Positions 26,801 to 35,195 of a stretch of DNA of 64,000 nt are shown piece after piece. Origin of the DNA: Streptomyces collinus (GTDB lineage Bacteria; Actinomycetota; Actinomycetes; Streptomycetales; Streptomycetaceae); NCBI RefSeq assembly GCF_031348265.1, contig NZ_CP133771.1, forward strand, positions 8,184,001 to 8,248,000. Direction: 5' to 3'. The notes below the pieces were generated by a model that worked only from the letters and a program-made list of their open reading frames with translations, did no database searches and was not told the DNA's origin. Numbering within the stretch: the stretch's first letter is position 1; each line of letters begins with the position of its first letter. A program made the position numbers and the translations under genes.

Positions 26801-27121
26801 ATGCAGCGCGTGTGCTTCCTGCTGAAGGTCCGGGCGGAGCGCCTCGACGAGTACCGCGAGCGGCATGCCGCGGTATGGCCCGAGATGCTCCAGGCGCTCT
26901 CGGAGACCGGCTGGCACAACTACTCGCTCTTCCTGCGCGAGGACGGACTGCTCGTCGGCTACCTGGAGACCGAGGACTTCGCGGCCGCCCGGGCCGGCAT
27001 GGAAGCCACCGACGTCAACGCCCGCTGGCAGGCGGAGATGGCGCCGTTCTTCGAGTCGCTGGACGGCGCCCGGCCCGACGCGGCCATGAAACCGCTCACC
27101 GAAGTGTTCCACCTCGCATGA
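26801..27121 (+). CDS. rhaM: L-rhamnose mutarotase
   Basis: 106 residues, the normal length of the RhaM/RhaU family. The fold signature is VCFLLKVRAERLDEYRERHA with AVWPEMLQALSETGWHNYSL and the final MKPLTEVFHLA; the conserved His in RHAAVWPEM and the aromatic residues line the active site. It interconverts alpha and beta anomers of L-rhamnose so that the isomerase receives the right form. GGGAGG at 26789-26794 precedes the ATG. It follows rhaS by 17 bp. Confidence 0.95.
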   Translation: MQRVCFLLKVRAERLDEYRERHAAVWPEMLQALSETGWHNYSLFLREDGLLVGYLETEDFAAARAGMEATDVNARWQAEMAPFFESLDGARPDAAMKPLTEVFHLA

Positions 27122-27137
27122 CGATGGAGTCCACGAG

Positions 27138-28562
27138 ATGCACAGACGTACGTTGCTGGCCGCCGCCCTCGCGGGAGCAGTGGTGACCCCCGCCTTCGCC
27201 TCCGGCACGGCACGGGCCGCCGACCCCGGCCCCTCGGTCACCCGGACCGGCACCACCACGCTCGACGGCCAGGCCCTCTTCTTCGTGTCCTACGACGGGC
27301 TGGTCAACAACAACGCGTTCCAGAAGAACGGCCTGCTGACCTACAAGGGCTACCAGTACGCCGTCTGGTACACCGCCGACCGCAATGCCGTCGTCGGCCG
27401 CCGGGCCCTCGGCGCGAGCACCTGGTCGACCGTGAAGGTAGGGCACACGCTGCGCTACAACGACTCCCACAACGTCATCTCCATGGGCGTCTCCAAGGCC
27501 GACGGCCGGCTGCACCTCAACATGGACTCCCACAGCGACGGCTTCACCTACGTCAAGTCGGTCGCCGGCCTCATGGACAACCCCGGGGGCCTGAGCTGGA
27601 CCGCGAGCCGCTTCGGCGCGCCCCAGTCGACGCTCGACGGCCTGGCCCTGACCTCGCAGTTCACCTATCCCCAGTTCGTCTCCACCCCGGACGGCAAGCT
27701 CCAGCTGAGCTATCGCGTCGCCGTCTCCGGCAACGGCCGCAACGCCCTCGCCGAGTACGACGGCACGAAGTGGACCAACCTCGGCGAGTGGTCCGGCTCG
27801 ACGGGCACGTACACCAGCGAGCACGGCTCCTCGACGGCCCGCAACATGTACCTGCACGGCATCGACTACGACCGGAACGGCCGGCTGCACTCCTTCTTCA
27901 CCTGGCGCGAGCAGAACGGCGCCGTGATGTGCAACAGCGGAGGCATCACCAACCACGACACCGGCTACGTCTACTCCGACGACCGGGGCCGCACCTGGCG
28001 CAACAACGCAGGCACCGTCGTCGGCGTGACGGGCGGCTCGGACAAGGTGTCCGTGACCGACGCCGGTCTGGTCGTGGACCCGCTCAACCCGGACCACTCC
28101 CTGATGAACCAGGAGAGCCAGTTCACCGACTCCGCGGGCCGGCCGCACGCGATCATCTCCTATGTCCCCGGCCGCTTCGGCCAGTGCACCACGAACTACG
28201 TCGCGAACCGGACCGCGAACGGCCGTGCCTTCCACGTCCGCAGGAACGCCTCCGGCACCTGGCAGAAGACCGAGATACCGGTCCCGCTGAACTCCAGCCA
28301 GCGCACCAAGCTGATCCTGGACACGTACGACAACGCGTATGCGATCTTCCCGTTCGGCCGGATCGCGGGGGCCTCCGCTGCCTCCGGGTACACCGACTGG
28401 AGGGTCCTCTTCGACGGCAGCGGCCTCAACGCCTTCGGCGAGGTCGTCATCGACGAGACGCGGGTCGCCCAGGACGGGGTGCTGTCCTTCATGTACCAGG
28501 AGAAGTCCAGCGGTACGACGCCCTCGGCGCTGCACGTGATCGACTTCCGCCTGCCCGCCTGA
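27138..28562 (+). CDS. Secreted BNR-repeat beta-propeller protein, candidate rhamnose-releasing polysaccharide lyase
   Basis: 474 residues. A Sec-type signal (HRRTLLAAALAGAVVTPAFA, cleavage after ARA near residue 30) precedes a BNR_4-type propeller: SYDGLVNNNAFQKNGLLTYK, YNDSHNVISMGVSKADGRLH, YPQFVSTPDGKLQLSYR, MYLHGIDYDRNGRLHSFFTW and YSDDRGRTWRNNAG (an Asp-box). It lacks a cell-wall anchor, so it is released. It sits inside the rhamnose uptake operon, 16 bp after the mutarotase. BNR_4 folds occur in polysaccharide lyases acting on rhamnose-linked uronic acids (families such as PL24, PL25, PL42; named from memory), so it may free rhamnose from a plant or algal gum. The reaction is inference; the conserved His and Tyr residues fit but were not aligned. 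Confidence 0.75.
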   Translation: MHRRTLLAAALAGAVVTPAFASGTARAADPGPSVTRTGTTTLDGQALFFVSYDGLVNNNAFQKNGLLTYKGYQYAVWYTADRNAVVGRRALGASTWSTVKVGHTLRYNDSHNVISMGVSKADGRLHLNMDSHSDGFTYVKSVAGLMDNPGGLSWTASRFGAPQSTLDGLALTSQFTYPQFVSTPDGKLQLSYRVAVSGNGRNALAEYDGTKWTNLGEWSGSTGTYTSEHGSSTARNMYLHGIDYDRNGRLHSFFTWREQNGAVMCNSGGITNHDTGYVYSDDRGRTWRNNAGTVVGVTGGSDKVSVTDAGLVVDPLNPDHSLMNQESQFTDSAGRPHAIISYVPGRFGQCTTNYVANRTANGRAFHVRRNASGTWQKTEIPVPLNSSQRTKLILDTYDNAYAIFPFGRIAGASAASGYTDWRVLFDGSGLNAFGEVVIDETRVAQDGVLSFMYQEKSSGTTPSALHVIDFRLPA

Positions 28563-28650
28563 CCGCATCCGGTTCCCGGGGCGGCGTGCCGGTAGTGTGA
28601 AGCCGCCCCGGCCGCCGCCCCCCTCGTCTCCCTCTGGAGGTCCCTGCCCG

Positions 28651-29676
28651 ATGGCCCAGTCGGTGGGTATCAAGGACGTCGCCCGCGTCGCCGGAGTCTC
28701 CGTCGGCACGGTCTCGAACGTGATCAACCGCCCGGACACGGTCGCGACCGAGACCCGGGCCCGCGTGCTGTCCGCGATAGACCGGCTCGGCTACGTCCGC
28801 AGCGAGTCGGCCCGCCAGCTGCGCGCCGGCCGCAGCCGCATCATGGGGCTGCTCGTCCTCGACATGGGCAACCCCTTCTTCGTCGACGTGGCGCGCGGGG
28901 CCGAGCGCGCCGCCCGCCGGGCCGGGCTCGGCGTGATGGTCTGCAACAGCGCCCAGGACCCGGGCGAGGAGGCCGACTACCTGTCGCTCTTCGCCGAGCA
29001 GCGGGTGCGCGGCGTCCTGCTCACGCCCGCCGACGCGACCGGCCGCAACATCGAGGCGTTCCGCCGGCACGGGATCCCGTTCGTCCTGGTCGACCGGGTC
29101 GCCGAGGGCACCACCGAATGCTCCGTCTCCGTGGACGACGTGGCGGGCGGCGCCCTGGCCGTACGCCACCTCGTCGACGCCGGGCACCGCTCCCTCGCCT
29201 ACGTCAGCGGCCCGCCCGGCCTGAACCAGGTCCGCGACCGGCGCACCGGCGCCCTCGAAGCGCTCGCCGAGGCCGGGCTCGGGCCCGACGCGCTGCGCGA
29301 GCTGCCCACCGAACGGCTGGACGTCGCCGCCGGCCGCGACGCCGGGGCCCGCCTGCTCGGCCTCGCCGACCGGCCGACCGCCGTGTTCTGCGCCAACGAC
29401 CTGCTCGCCCTCGGCGTCCTGCAGGCCATGTACGCGGCCGGTGTCGACGTCCCCGACGACCTCGCCATCGTCGGCTACGACGACATCGAGTTCGCCGCCG
29501 CCGCTGCCGTCCCGCTCACCTCGGTGCGGCAGCCCGCCGTCACCATGGGCGCGATGGCCGCCGACCTCCTCCTGGAGGAGACGGAGGAGGAGAGCGAGGG
29601 GCGGGCACACGAGCACCGCAGGGTCGTCCTCCAGCCCGAGCTGGTGGTCCGCCGCTCCAGCCTGTCGGCCCGCTGA
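28651..29676 (+). CDS. rhaR: LacI-family regulator of rhamnose use
   Basis: 341 residues from the ATG at 28651, which has GGAGG at 28636-28640. The N-terminal HTH is IKDVARVAGVSVGTVSNVIN followed by the hinge SARQLRAGRSRIMGLLV. The sugar-binding core shows LDMGNPFFVDVARGAER, FVLVDRVAEG, VFCANDLLALGVLQAM and VGYDDIEFAAAA. It is the last gene of the rightward rhamnose set and has an 88-bp gap of its own with a TAGTGT box at 28592-28597. Repressing rhaI and rhaT from O1 and O2 is inferred from position and operator shape. The inducer could be rhamnose, rhamnulose or lactaldehyde. Confidence 0.9.
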   Translation: MAQSVGIKDVARVAGVSVGTVSNVINRPDTVATETRARVLSAIDRLGYVRSESARQLRAGRSRIMGLLVLDMGNPFFVDVARGAERAARRAGLGVMVCNSAQDPGEEADYLSLFAEQRVRGVLLTPADATGRNIEAFRRHGIPFVLVDRVAEGTTECSVSVDDVAGGALAVRHLVDAGHRSLAYVSGPPGLNQVRDRRTGALEALAEAGLGPDALRELPTERLDVAAGRDAGARLLGLADRPTAVFCANDLLALGVLQAMYAAGVDVPDDLAIVGYDDIEFAAAAAVPLTSVRQPAVTMGAMAADLLLEETEEESEGRAHEHRRVVLQPELVVRRSSLSAR

Positions 29677-29678
29677 GT

Positions 29679-29694
29679 CTGAACCGCCGTTCAG
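29679..29694. terminator. Small inverted repeat after rhaR
   Basis: CTGAAC and GTTCAG flank a 4-base loop, starting 2 bp after the rhaR stop. A weak hairpin terminator is one reading. The same TGAAC...GTTCA symmetry would also fit a LacI-like operator for the following gene. Confidence 0.35.
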
Positions 29695-29784
29695 CAAGGT
29701 TTCATGATCGAAGGGCTCACGAGCGGACGTTCGCTGTGATGAACTGGGACGCGGCCCGAAAATCCGTCCGTCCCGGGAGCCCTG

Positions 29785-31086
29785 TTGACCCACAGCTACC
29801 GCCAGCCCGGAGTCGTCCTCACCGACCGCCGCTTCACCGTCCCCCTCGACCACGACCGCCCCGGCGGCGAGACGATCGAGCTGTACGCCCGCGAGGTCGT
29901 CGCGAGCGACAAGACGCACCAGGACCTGCCGTGGCTGCTCTACCTCCAGGGCGGCCCCGGCTTCGGCGCGGACCGCTCCGTCGGCCGGCCGGGCTGGCTC
30001 GGCAGGGCCCTGAAGGAATACCGCGTCCTCCTCCTCGACCAGCGCGGCACCGGCCACAGCACACCCGCCAACCGCCAGACACTCCCGCTGCGCGGCGGCC
30101 CCGCCGAGCAGGCCGGCTACCTCACGCACTTCCGCGCCGACGCGATCGTCCGCGACTGCGAGGCCATCCGCGCCGAGGTCACCGGCGGCGCCCCCTGGAC
30201 CGTCCTCGGCCAGAGCTTCGGCGGCTTCTGCGTGACCAGCTACCTCTCCCTCGCCCCCGAGGGCCTGGCGACGGCCGTGATCACCGGCGGTCTGCCCGCC
30301 CTGGACGCCCACGCCGACGACGTCTACCGGGCTGCCTTCCCGCGTATCGAACGCAAGGTCAGCGCCCACTACGCCCGCTACCCGCGGGACGCCGAACGCG
30401 CCCGCCGTATCGCCGACCACCTGCTGCACCACGACGTGGTCCTGGCCAACGGCTACCGGCTCACCGTCGAGGCCTTCCAGTCCCTCGGTATCGTCCTCGG
30501 CACCGGCGACGGCACCCACCGGCTGCACTACCTCCTGGAGAACGCCTTCGTCCGCACCCCGCAGGGCTTCACGCTCTCCGACGCGTTCCTGGAGCAGGCG
30601 CAGGCCATGCTCTCCTACGCCCGCCACCCGCTGTACGCCCTGATCCACGAGTCGATCTACGGCCAGGACGCCCGGCCCACCGACTGGTCGGCCGAGCGGG
30701 TCCGCGCCGAGTTCCCGCAGTTCGACGCCGCCAAGGCGCTCGCGGGCGACGAGCCCCTCCTCTTCACGGGAGAATCGATTCACCCCTGGATGTTCGAGTG
30801 CGACCCGGCCCTGCGCCCGCTGCGCGAGACGGCCGACCTGCTCGCCGCCCGCACCGACTGGACGCCCCTGTACGACCCGGCCCGCCTCGCCGCCAACGAG
30901 GTACCGGTCGTGGCGGCCGTCTACCACGACGACATGTACGTCGACACGGCCCACTCCCTGCGCACCGCCCGCACGATCCGGGGGCTGCGCACCTGGATCA
31001 CGGACGAGTTCGAGCACGACGGCATCCGCACCGGCGGCCCCCGCGTCCTCGACCGGCTGCTGGCCCTCGTGCGGGACGAGGCGTGA
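29785..31086 (+). CDS. Alpha/beta-hydrolase, proline iminopeptidase-like (family S33)
   Basis: 433 residues from a TTG at 29785 with CGGGAG a few bases upstream; no better start is in frame. The oxyanion stretch WLLYLQGGPGFGADRS, then LLLDQRGTGHSTPA, the nucleophile elbow TVLGQSFGGFCVTSYLSL near residue 150 and a C-terminal HDDMYVDTAHS with the catalytic Asp/His make a complete triad. No signal peptide, so cytoplasmic. It trims N-terminal proline or related residues from peptides in the characterised relatives. An operator-like GAATCGATTC lies inside it at 30772-30781. Confidence 0.88.
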   Translation: MTHSYRQPGVVLTDRRFTVPLDHDRPGGETIELYAREVVASDKTHQDLPWLLYLQGGPGFGADRSVGRPGWLGRALKEYRVLLLDQRGTGHSTPANRQTLPLRGGPAEQAGYLTHFRADAIVRDCEAIRAEVTGGAPWTVLGQSFGGFCVTSYLSLAPEGLATAVITGGLPALDAHADDVYRAAFPRIERKVSAHYARYPRDAERARRIADHLLHHDVVLANGYRLTVEAFQSLGIVLGTGDGTHRLHYLLENAFVRTPQGFTLSDAFLEQAQAMLSYARHPLYALIHESIYGQDARPTDWSAERVRAEFPQFDAAKALAGDEPLLFTGESIHPWMFECDPALRPLRETADLLAARTDWTPLYDPARLAANEVPVVAAVYHDDMYVDTAHSLRTARTIRGLRTWITDEFEHDGIRTGGPRVLDRLLALVRDEA

Positions 31087-31124
31087 TGCCGCGCCGTACG
31101 CCCGTTGATGTCGGTGCCGCGGAC

Positions 31125-31130
31125 TAGTCT
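31125..31130 (+). promoter_or_regulatory. Candidate -10 box for leaderless transcription
   Basis: TAGTCT is followed by six bases and then the ATG at 31137, with no Shine-Dalgarno sequence between, so transcription may begin at the A of the start codon. Confidence 0.5.
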
Positions 31131-31136
31131 GCGGAC

Positions 31137-31871
31137 ATGACGACCACTCAACTGCAGCCCATGCCCGGCGACTGGCGGCGTGCCCTCGCGGTCGTGGCAC
31201 ACCCGGACGACCTGGAGTACGGCTGCTCGGCGGCGATCGCGGCCTGGACCGACGAGGGCCGGGAGGTCGCCTACGTCCTCGCGACCCGGGGCGAGGCGGG
31301 CATCGACACCATCGAACCGGCGCGGTGCGGGCCGCTGCGCGAGCGGGAGCAGCGGGCGAGCGCGGCGGTGGTCGGCGTGTCGGAGGTGGAGTTCCTCGAC
31401 CACGAGGACGGCGTCATCGAGTACGGCACCGCCCTGCGCCGCGACATCGCCGCCGCCATCCGCCGGCACAGGCCCGAGCTGGTCATCACGCTCAACCACC
31501 GCGACACGTGGGGCGGCGTCGCCTGGAACACCCCGGACCACGTGGCCGTCGGCCGGGCCGTGCTCGACGCGGCCGGCGACGCCGGCAACCGGTGGATCTT
31601 CCCCGACCTCGTCGAGCGGGGCCTCGACCCCTGGGACGGCGTGCGCTGGGTCGCGGTCGCGGGCTCCAGCACCCCCACCCACGCCGTCGACGCGACGGCC
31701 GGCATGGAGCGCGCGGTGGCCTCCCTGCTGGAACACCGCAGCTACATCGAGGTGTTGACCGACGAGGACCCGGAGACGTACGTGCGCGGATTCCTGGCGC
31801 AGCACGCGGAAAGGACGGGGGAGCGGTTCGGCGGCCGCCCCGCGGTGGCGTTCGAACTGTTCAGCAGATGA
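31137..31871 (+). CDS. PIG-L family deacetylase (LmbE-like)
   Basis: 244 residues. The zinc-binding motif AHPDDLEYGC near residue 21 (A-H-P-D-D) opens the protein, and the third ligand lies in NTPDHVAVGRAVLDAAGD; VITLNHRDTWGG is also typical. Relatives remove acetyl groups from N-acetylglucosaminyl compounds, such as mycothiol or bacillithiol precursors, or antibiotics. The substrate is not evident from the neighbours. The gene is probably expressed from a leaderless transcript and precedes the ECF sigma gene by 33 bp on the same strand. Confidence 0.9.
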   Translation: MTTTQLQPMPGDWRRALAVVAHPDDLEYGCSAAIAAWTDEGREVAYVLATRGEAGIDTIEPARCGPLREREQRASAAVVGVSEVEFLDHEDGVIEYGTALRRDIAAAIRRHRPELVITLNHRDTWGGVAWNTPDHVAVGRAVLDAAGDAGNRWIFPDLVERGLDPWDGVRWVAVAGSSTPTHAVDATAGMERAVASLLEHRSYIEVLTDEDPETYVRGFLAQHAERTGERFGGRPAVAFELFSR

Positions 31872-31904
31872 CCAGCGGCTGACCGACAGACGACGGGGGA
31901 GACC

Positions 31905-32816
31905 ATGACAGGGGACGAGGAACTGGCGCACCGGTTCGAGGAACACCGAGGACACCTCAAGGCGGTGGCCTACCGCATGCTCGGATCGCTCTCCGAGGCG
32001 GAGGACGCCGTCCAGGAGGCCTGGCTCAAGCTCAGCCGCACCGACACGGACGACATCCAGAACCTCGGCGGCTGGCTGACCACGGTGACCGGCCGAATCT
32101 GCCTGGACATGCTGCGCTCGCGCACCGCCCGCCGCGAGGAGCCGATGGGCGACACCCAGGACACCGCGCGGGCCTACGTCCCGGACCCGGTGCTCCGGCC
32201 CCTGTCCCGCATCGATCCGGCAGAGGAGGTGCTCCAGGCCGACTCCGTGGGCCTGGCCCTGCTCGTCGTCCTGGAGAACCTGACGCCCGACGAGCGGCTC
32301 ACGTTCGTGCTGCACGACATGTTCGCCGTGCCGTTCGACGACATCGCGCCGATCGTGGAGCGCAACCCGGCCGCGACCCGGCAGCTCGCGAGCCGCGCCC
32401 GGCGCCGGGTGCGCGGTGCCACCCCGTCGGCCGAGCCGGACCTCGGCCGGCAGAAGCAGGTGCTCGACGCCTTCCTGGCCGCTTCGCGCGCCGGGGACTT
32501 CGAGGCGCTGGTGGCCGTACTGCACCCGGATGTGCTGCTGCGGGCCGACTCGGGCGCGCTCGTGCGGGGCGCGGCCGCCTCCAAGGTGGTCCAGGGCGCG
32601 AAGGCGGTGGCGGAGCAGGCGCTCATGTTCGCCCCGTTCACGCAGGCCGCGGAGCTGGTCCTGGTCAACGGCTCGGTAGGAATGGTCAACGCGCACAGGG
32701 GCCGCGTCCAGTCGGTCATGGGCGTCACGATCGTCGACGGCCGCATCACGGACATGTACATCCTGGCCGACCCCGCGCGGCTGGAACGTCTGGAGGTGCC
32801 CCGACCGGCGGTGTGA
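31905..32816 (+). CDS. ECF41-like RNA polymerase sigma factor with C-terminal SnoaL-like domain
   Basis: 303 residues. Region 2 is in LKAVAYRMLGSLSEAEDAVQ (the DAVQEAWLKL helix follows), region 4 in LTPDERLTFVLHDMFAVPFD with NPAATRQLASRARRRV as the recognition helix. Between them YVPDPVL resembles the WLPEP motif of group ECF41. The last 100 residues form a SnoaL-like fold (VLDAFLAASRAGDFEALVAV), ending in YILADPARLERL. No anti-sigma gene is adjacent; in ECF41 the extension itself regulates the factor. GGGGGAG at 31895-31901 supports the start. Confidence 0.9.
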   Translation: MTGDEELAHRFEEHRGHLKAVAYRMLGSLSEAEDAVQEAWLKLSRTDTDDIQNLGGWLTTVTGRICLDMLRSRTARREEPMGDTQDTARAYVPDPVLRPLSRIDPAEEVLQADSVGLALLVVLENLTPDERLTFVLHDMFAVPFDDIAPIVERNPAATRQLASRARRRVRGATPSAEPDLGRQKQVLDAFLAASRAGDFEALVAVLHPDVLLRADSGALVRGAAASKVVQGAKAVAEQALMFAPFTQAAELVLVNGSVGMVNAHRGRVQSVMGVTIVDGRITDMYILADPARLERLEVPRPAV

Positions 32817-32845
32817 CCGGAACGCGCCCGTCAGTTGTCGTTCCG

Positions 32846-32851
32846 TATGCT
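32846..32851 (+). promoter_or_regulatory. Candidate -10 box for leaderless transcription
   Basis: TATGCT ends seven bases before the ATG at 32859, and no ribosome-binding sequence precedes that codon. Confidence 0.45.
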
Positions 32852-32858
32852 GAACGGC

Positions 32859-33689
32859 ATGGGAGAACACCAGGCCGAGCAGGCGGACCTGCGCGGCGAC
32901 TGCGAATCGTGCTTCGGGCTGTGCTGCGTCGCCCTGCCCTTCGCCGCCTCGGCCGACTTCGCGGTGGACAAGGCCGCCGGCACGCCCTGCCGCAACCTCC
33001 GGGAGGACCACCGCTGCGGCATCCACGCCCGGCTCCGGCAGAAAGGATTCACCGGCTGCACGGTCTACGACTGCTTCGGCGCCGGGCAGCAGGTCTCGCA
33101 GGTCACCTTCGGCGGGCGGGACTGGCGCACCGGGCCGCGGGAGGACGCCCGCCGCATGTTCGAGGTGTTCCCGGTGGTCAGGCAGCTGCACGAGCTGCTG
33201 TGGTACCTGACCGAGGCGCTCGCCCTGCCGGCGGCCCGTCCCCTTCGCGCCGAGCTGGACGAGGCCCTGCGGAAGACCCGGGAGCTCACCGCCGGAACAC
33301 CCGGGGAACTCGCCGGGCTCGACGTGGCGGCGCACCGCCAGGAGGTCAACGTCCTGCTGCTCAGGACGAGCGAGCTGGCCAGGGCCGGCACCAAGGGCCG
33401 CAAGAAGGACCGCCGGGGCGCTGACCTCATGGGTGCCCGGCTCAGGGGCGCCGACCTGCGCGGTGCCAGCCTCCGCGGCGCCTACCTCATCGCCGCCGAC
33501 CTCACCGGCGCGGACCTGCGGGGCGCCGACCTGATCGGCGCCGACCTGCGCGACGCGGACCTCACGGACGCCGATCTGACCGGCGCGTTCTTCCTCACCC
33601 AGCCGCAGCTGAACGCGGCGCGGGGGAGTGCCGGGACCCGGCTGCCCGGGTCAGTCGCCCGTCCCGGGCACTGGACGGCGCAGGTCTGA
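32859..33689 (+). CDS. Cysteine-rich pentapeptide-repeat protein
   Basis: 276 residues from the ATG at 32859. An in-frame ATG at 32847 and a TTG at 32835 lie upstream without ribosome-binding sites, so the leaderless start is preferred. Residues 10-70 contain a cysteine cluster (GDCESCFGLCCVALPF, PCRNLREDHRCGIHARL, GCTVYDCFG) like the YkgJ metal-binding region. The C-terminus holds about eight pentapeptide repeats of the form GADLR/GADLT (GAYLIAADLTGADLRGADLI), which should form a right-handed beta-helix. The combination is known in actinobacteria but not functionally defined. The 3' end overlaps the convergent P450 gene by 39 bp. Confidence 0.85.
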   Translation: MGEHQAEQADLRGDCESCFGLCCVALPFAASADFAVDKAAGTPCRNLREDHRCGIHARLRQKGFTGCTVYDCFGAGQQVSQVTFGGRDWRTGPREDARRMFEVFPVVRQLHELLWYLTEALALPAARPLRAELDEALRKTRELTAGTPGELAGLDVAAHRQEVNVLLLRTSELARAGTKGRKKDRRGADLMGARLRGADLRGASLRGAYLIAADLTGADLRGADLIGADLRDADLTDADLTGAFFLTQPQLNAARGSAGTRLPGSVARPGHWTAQV

Positions 33690-35147
33690 CCCCGGCTCCC
33701 GCACCGGCGCGCGGCGCTCCGGGCGCAGCCGCAGGCCCTCCGGCATCAGCGTCAGCCGTTCCGTCACGCGCAGCCGGTAGGCCGGGTCGGCCCGCAGCTC
33801 GTAGCGCCGCAGCAGCAGCCCGAGCACCAGGGTGGCCTCGTGCAGCGCGAACTGGCGCCCGATGCATGCCCGGGCGCCCGTCCCGAACGGCTTGAAGGTG
33901 TGCGCAGGCCGGGACCGTACGGCCTGTGCGTCGAAGCGGTCGGGGTCGAACCGCTCGGCGTCCGGGCCCCACGCGTCGGGGTCCCGGTGCAGCATCGGCG
34001 TCAGCACCAGCGCCCACGCCCCGGGCCGCATGGGATGCTCCCCGGCCAGCACCGTGTCCTGCCGGGCCTGCCGGGAGAACGCGGGCGCCGTGGGCCACAG
34101 CCGCAGCGACTCGTCCAGCACCCGGCGGACGTAGCGCAGCCGGGCCACCTGCTCATAGGCGGGTTCCGCCGTGTCTCCCCACACCCGGTCCACCTCGGCG
34201 CGGGCCCGGGCGGCGATCTCGGGGTGGCGGGCGAGGTAGTGCAGGGCGAAGGAGAGCGCGCCGGAGGTCGTCTCGTGTCCGGCGACGAGGAACGTGATGA
34301 CCTGGCGGCGGACGTTCTGGGGCGACAGCCGTTCCCCGGTGTCGGGGTGGGTCGTCTCCAGCATGCGGTCGAGCAGATCGCCGTCGCCGCCGCCGATGGC
34401 GCGCCGGGCCCGGACCAGTTCGTCGACCGTGTGGTTGAGGTGGGCGATGTCGGCCTCGTTGCGCCGGCTCGCGCTCCGCAGCAGCAGCGGGGCCAGCGGG
34501 AAGGGCACGGTGTTGAGCCGCTGCGCGTAGGTCAGCGTGCCCACCATCGCCGTCACGAAGGGATGCGGCCGGGAGCGCTCGAACGAACCGAAGTCGTGCC
34601 CGAAGCCGGTGCGCGCGATCGTCTCCAGGGTCAGCTTGGTCATGTCGCCGGGCACGTCCACCGCCCGGCCCGCGGCCGCCGCCCGGTCCCAGTGCTCCGT
34701 CAGCCGCTGCGCGACCGACAGCATCATCGGGTGGTAACCCGCCATGGCGTCGCGGCTGAACCCCGGCGCGAGCACGTCGTGGGCCAGCTGCCAGTTGGGC
34801 TCGTGGTTGTACGCGGTGAACAGGCCGTCCCCGGCGACCGGCCGCAGGTTGGCCACGCCGAGCCCCACGTGTTTGGCGAACCGCGACTCGTCAGCGAGGT
34901 CGGCCGCCTGCCGGGCACCCCAGACGAACACGAATTCCTTGCCGAACGCCTTCCGACGGAAGACCGGTCCCAGCCGGCGGGCGTAGCGCATCGACTCCTG
35001 CACGGGGGTGCTCCGGTTCACGCCGAGCACGTCACCGAGCAGCGGGACCCTGCGCGGCGGATGCGGAATGCGGTCCAGCTCCGGCCATCCCAGCTCGGCG
35101 CTGCGGAACCCCTTGGGCTCCCCGGTCCGTATCGGCGCCTGGGTCAT
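33651..35147 (-). CDS. Stand-alone cytochrome P450 of CYP102 heme-domain type
   Basis: 498 residues from the ATG at 35147, preceded by GGGAGATC. The I-helix AGHETTSGALSFALHYLARH, the ExxR helix DESLRLWPTAPAFSRQA and the heme loop FKPFGTGARACIGRQFALHE with Cys428 are all intact. The sequence is closest in pattern to the heme half of BM3-type fusions, including the complete P450-reductase fusion at 41903-45085, but no flavodoxin or reductase follows. It therefore needs separate redox partners or a partner protein. It is divergent from a TetR gene at 35257, which probably regulates it. A small promoter region with inverted repeats lies between. Confidence 0.92.
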   Translation of the reverse strand: MTQAPIRTGEPKGFRSAELGWPELDRIPHPPRRVPLLGDVLGVNRSTPVQESMRYARRLGPVFRRKAFGKEFVFVWGARQAADLADESRFAKHVGLGVANLRPVAGDGLFTAYNHEPNWQLAHDVLAPGFSRDAMAGYHPMMLSVAQRLTEHWDRAAAAGRAVDVPGDMTKLTLETIARTGFGHDFGSFERSRPHPFVTAMVGTLTYAQRLNTVPFPLAPLLLRSASRRNEADIAHLNHTVDELVRARRAIGGGDGDLLDRMLETTHPDTGERLSPQNVRRQVITFLVAGHETTSGALSFALHYLARHPEIAARARAEVDRVWGDTAEPAYEQVARLRYVRRVLDESLRLWPTAPAFSRQARQDTVLAGEHPMRPGAWALVLTPMLHRDPDAWGPDAERFDPDRFDAQAVRSRPAHTFKPFGTGARACIGRQFALHEATLVLGLLLRRYELRADPAYRLRVTERLTLMPEGLRLRPERRAPVREPGSDLRRPVPGTGD

Positions 35148-35195
35148 GACGCGATCTCCCTTGATCCGGCGGCGGGTTCGCACGTGTTGTACGTG

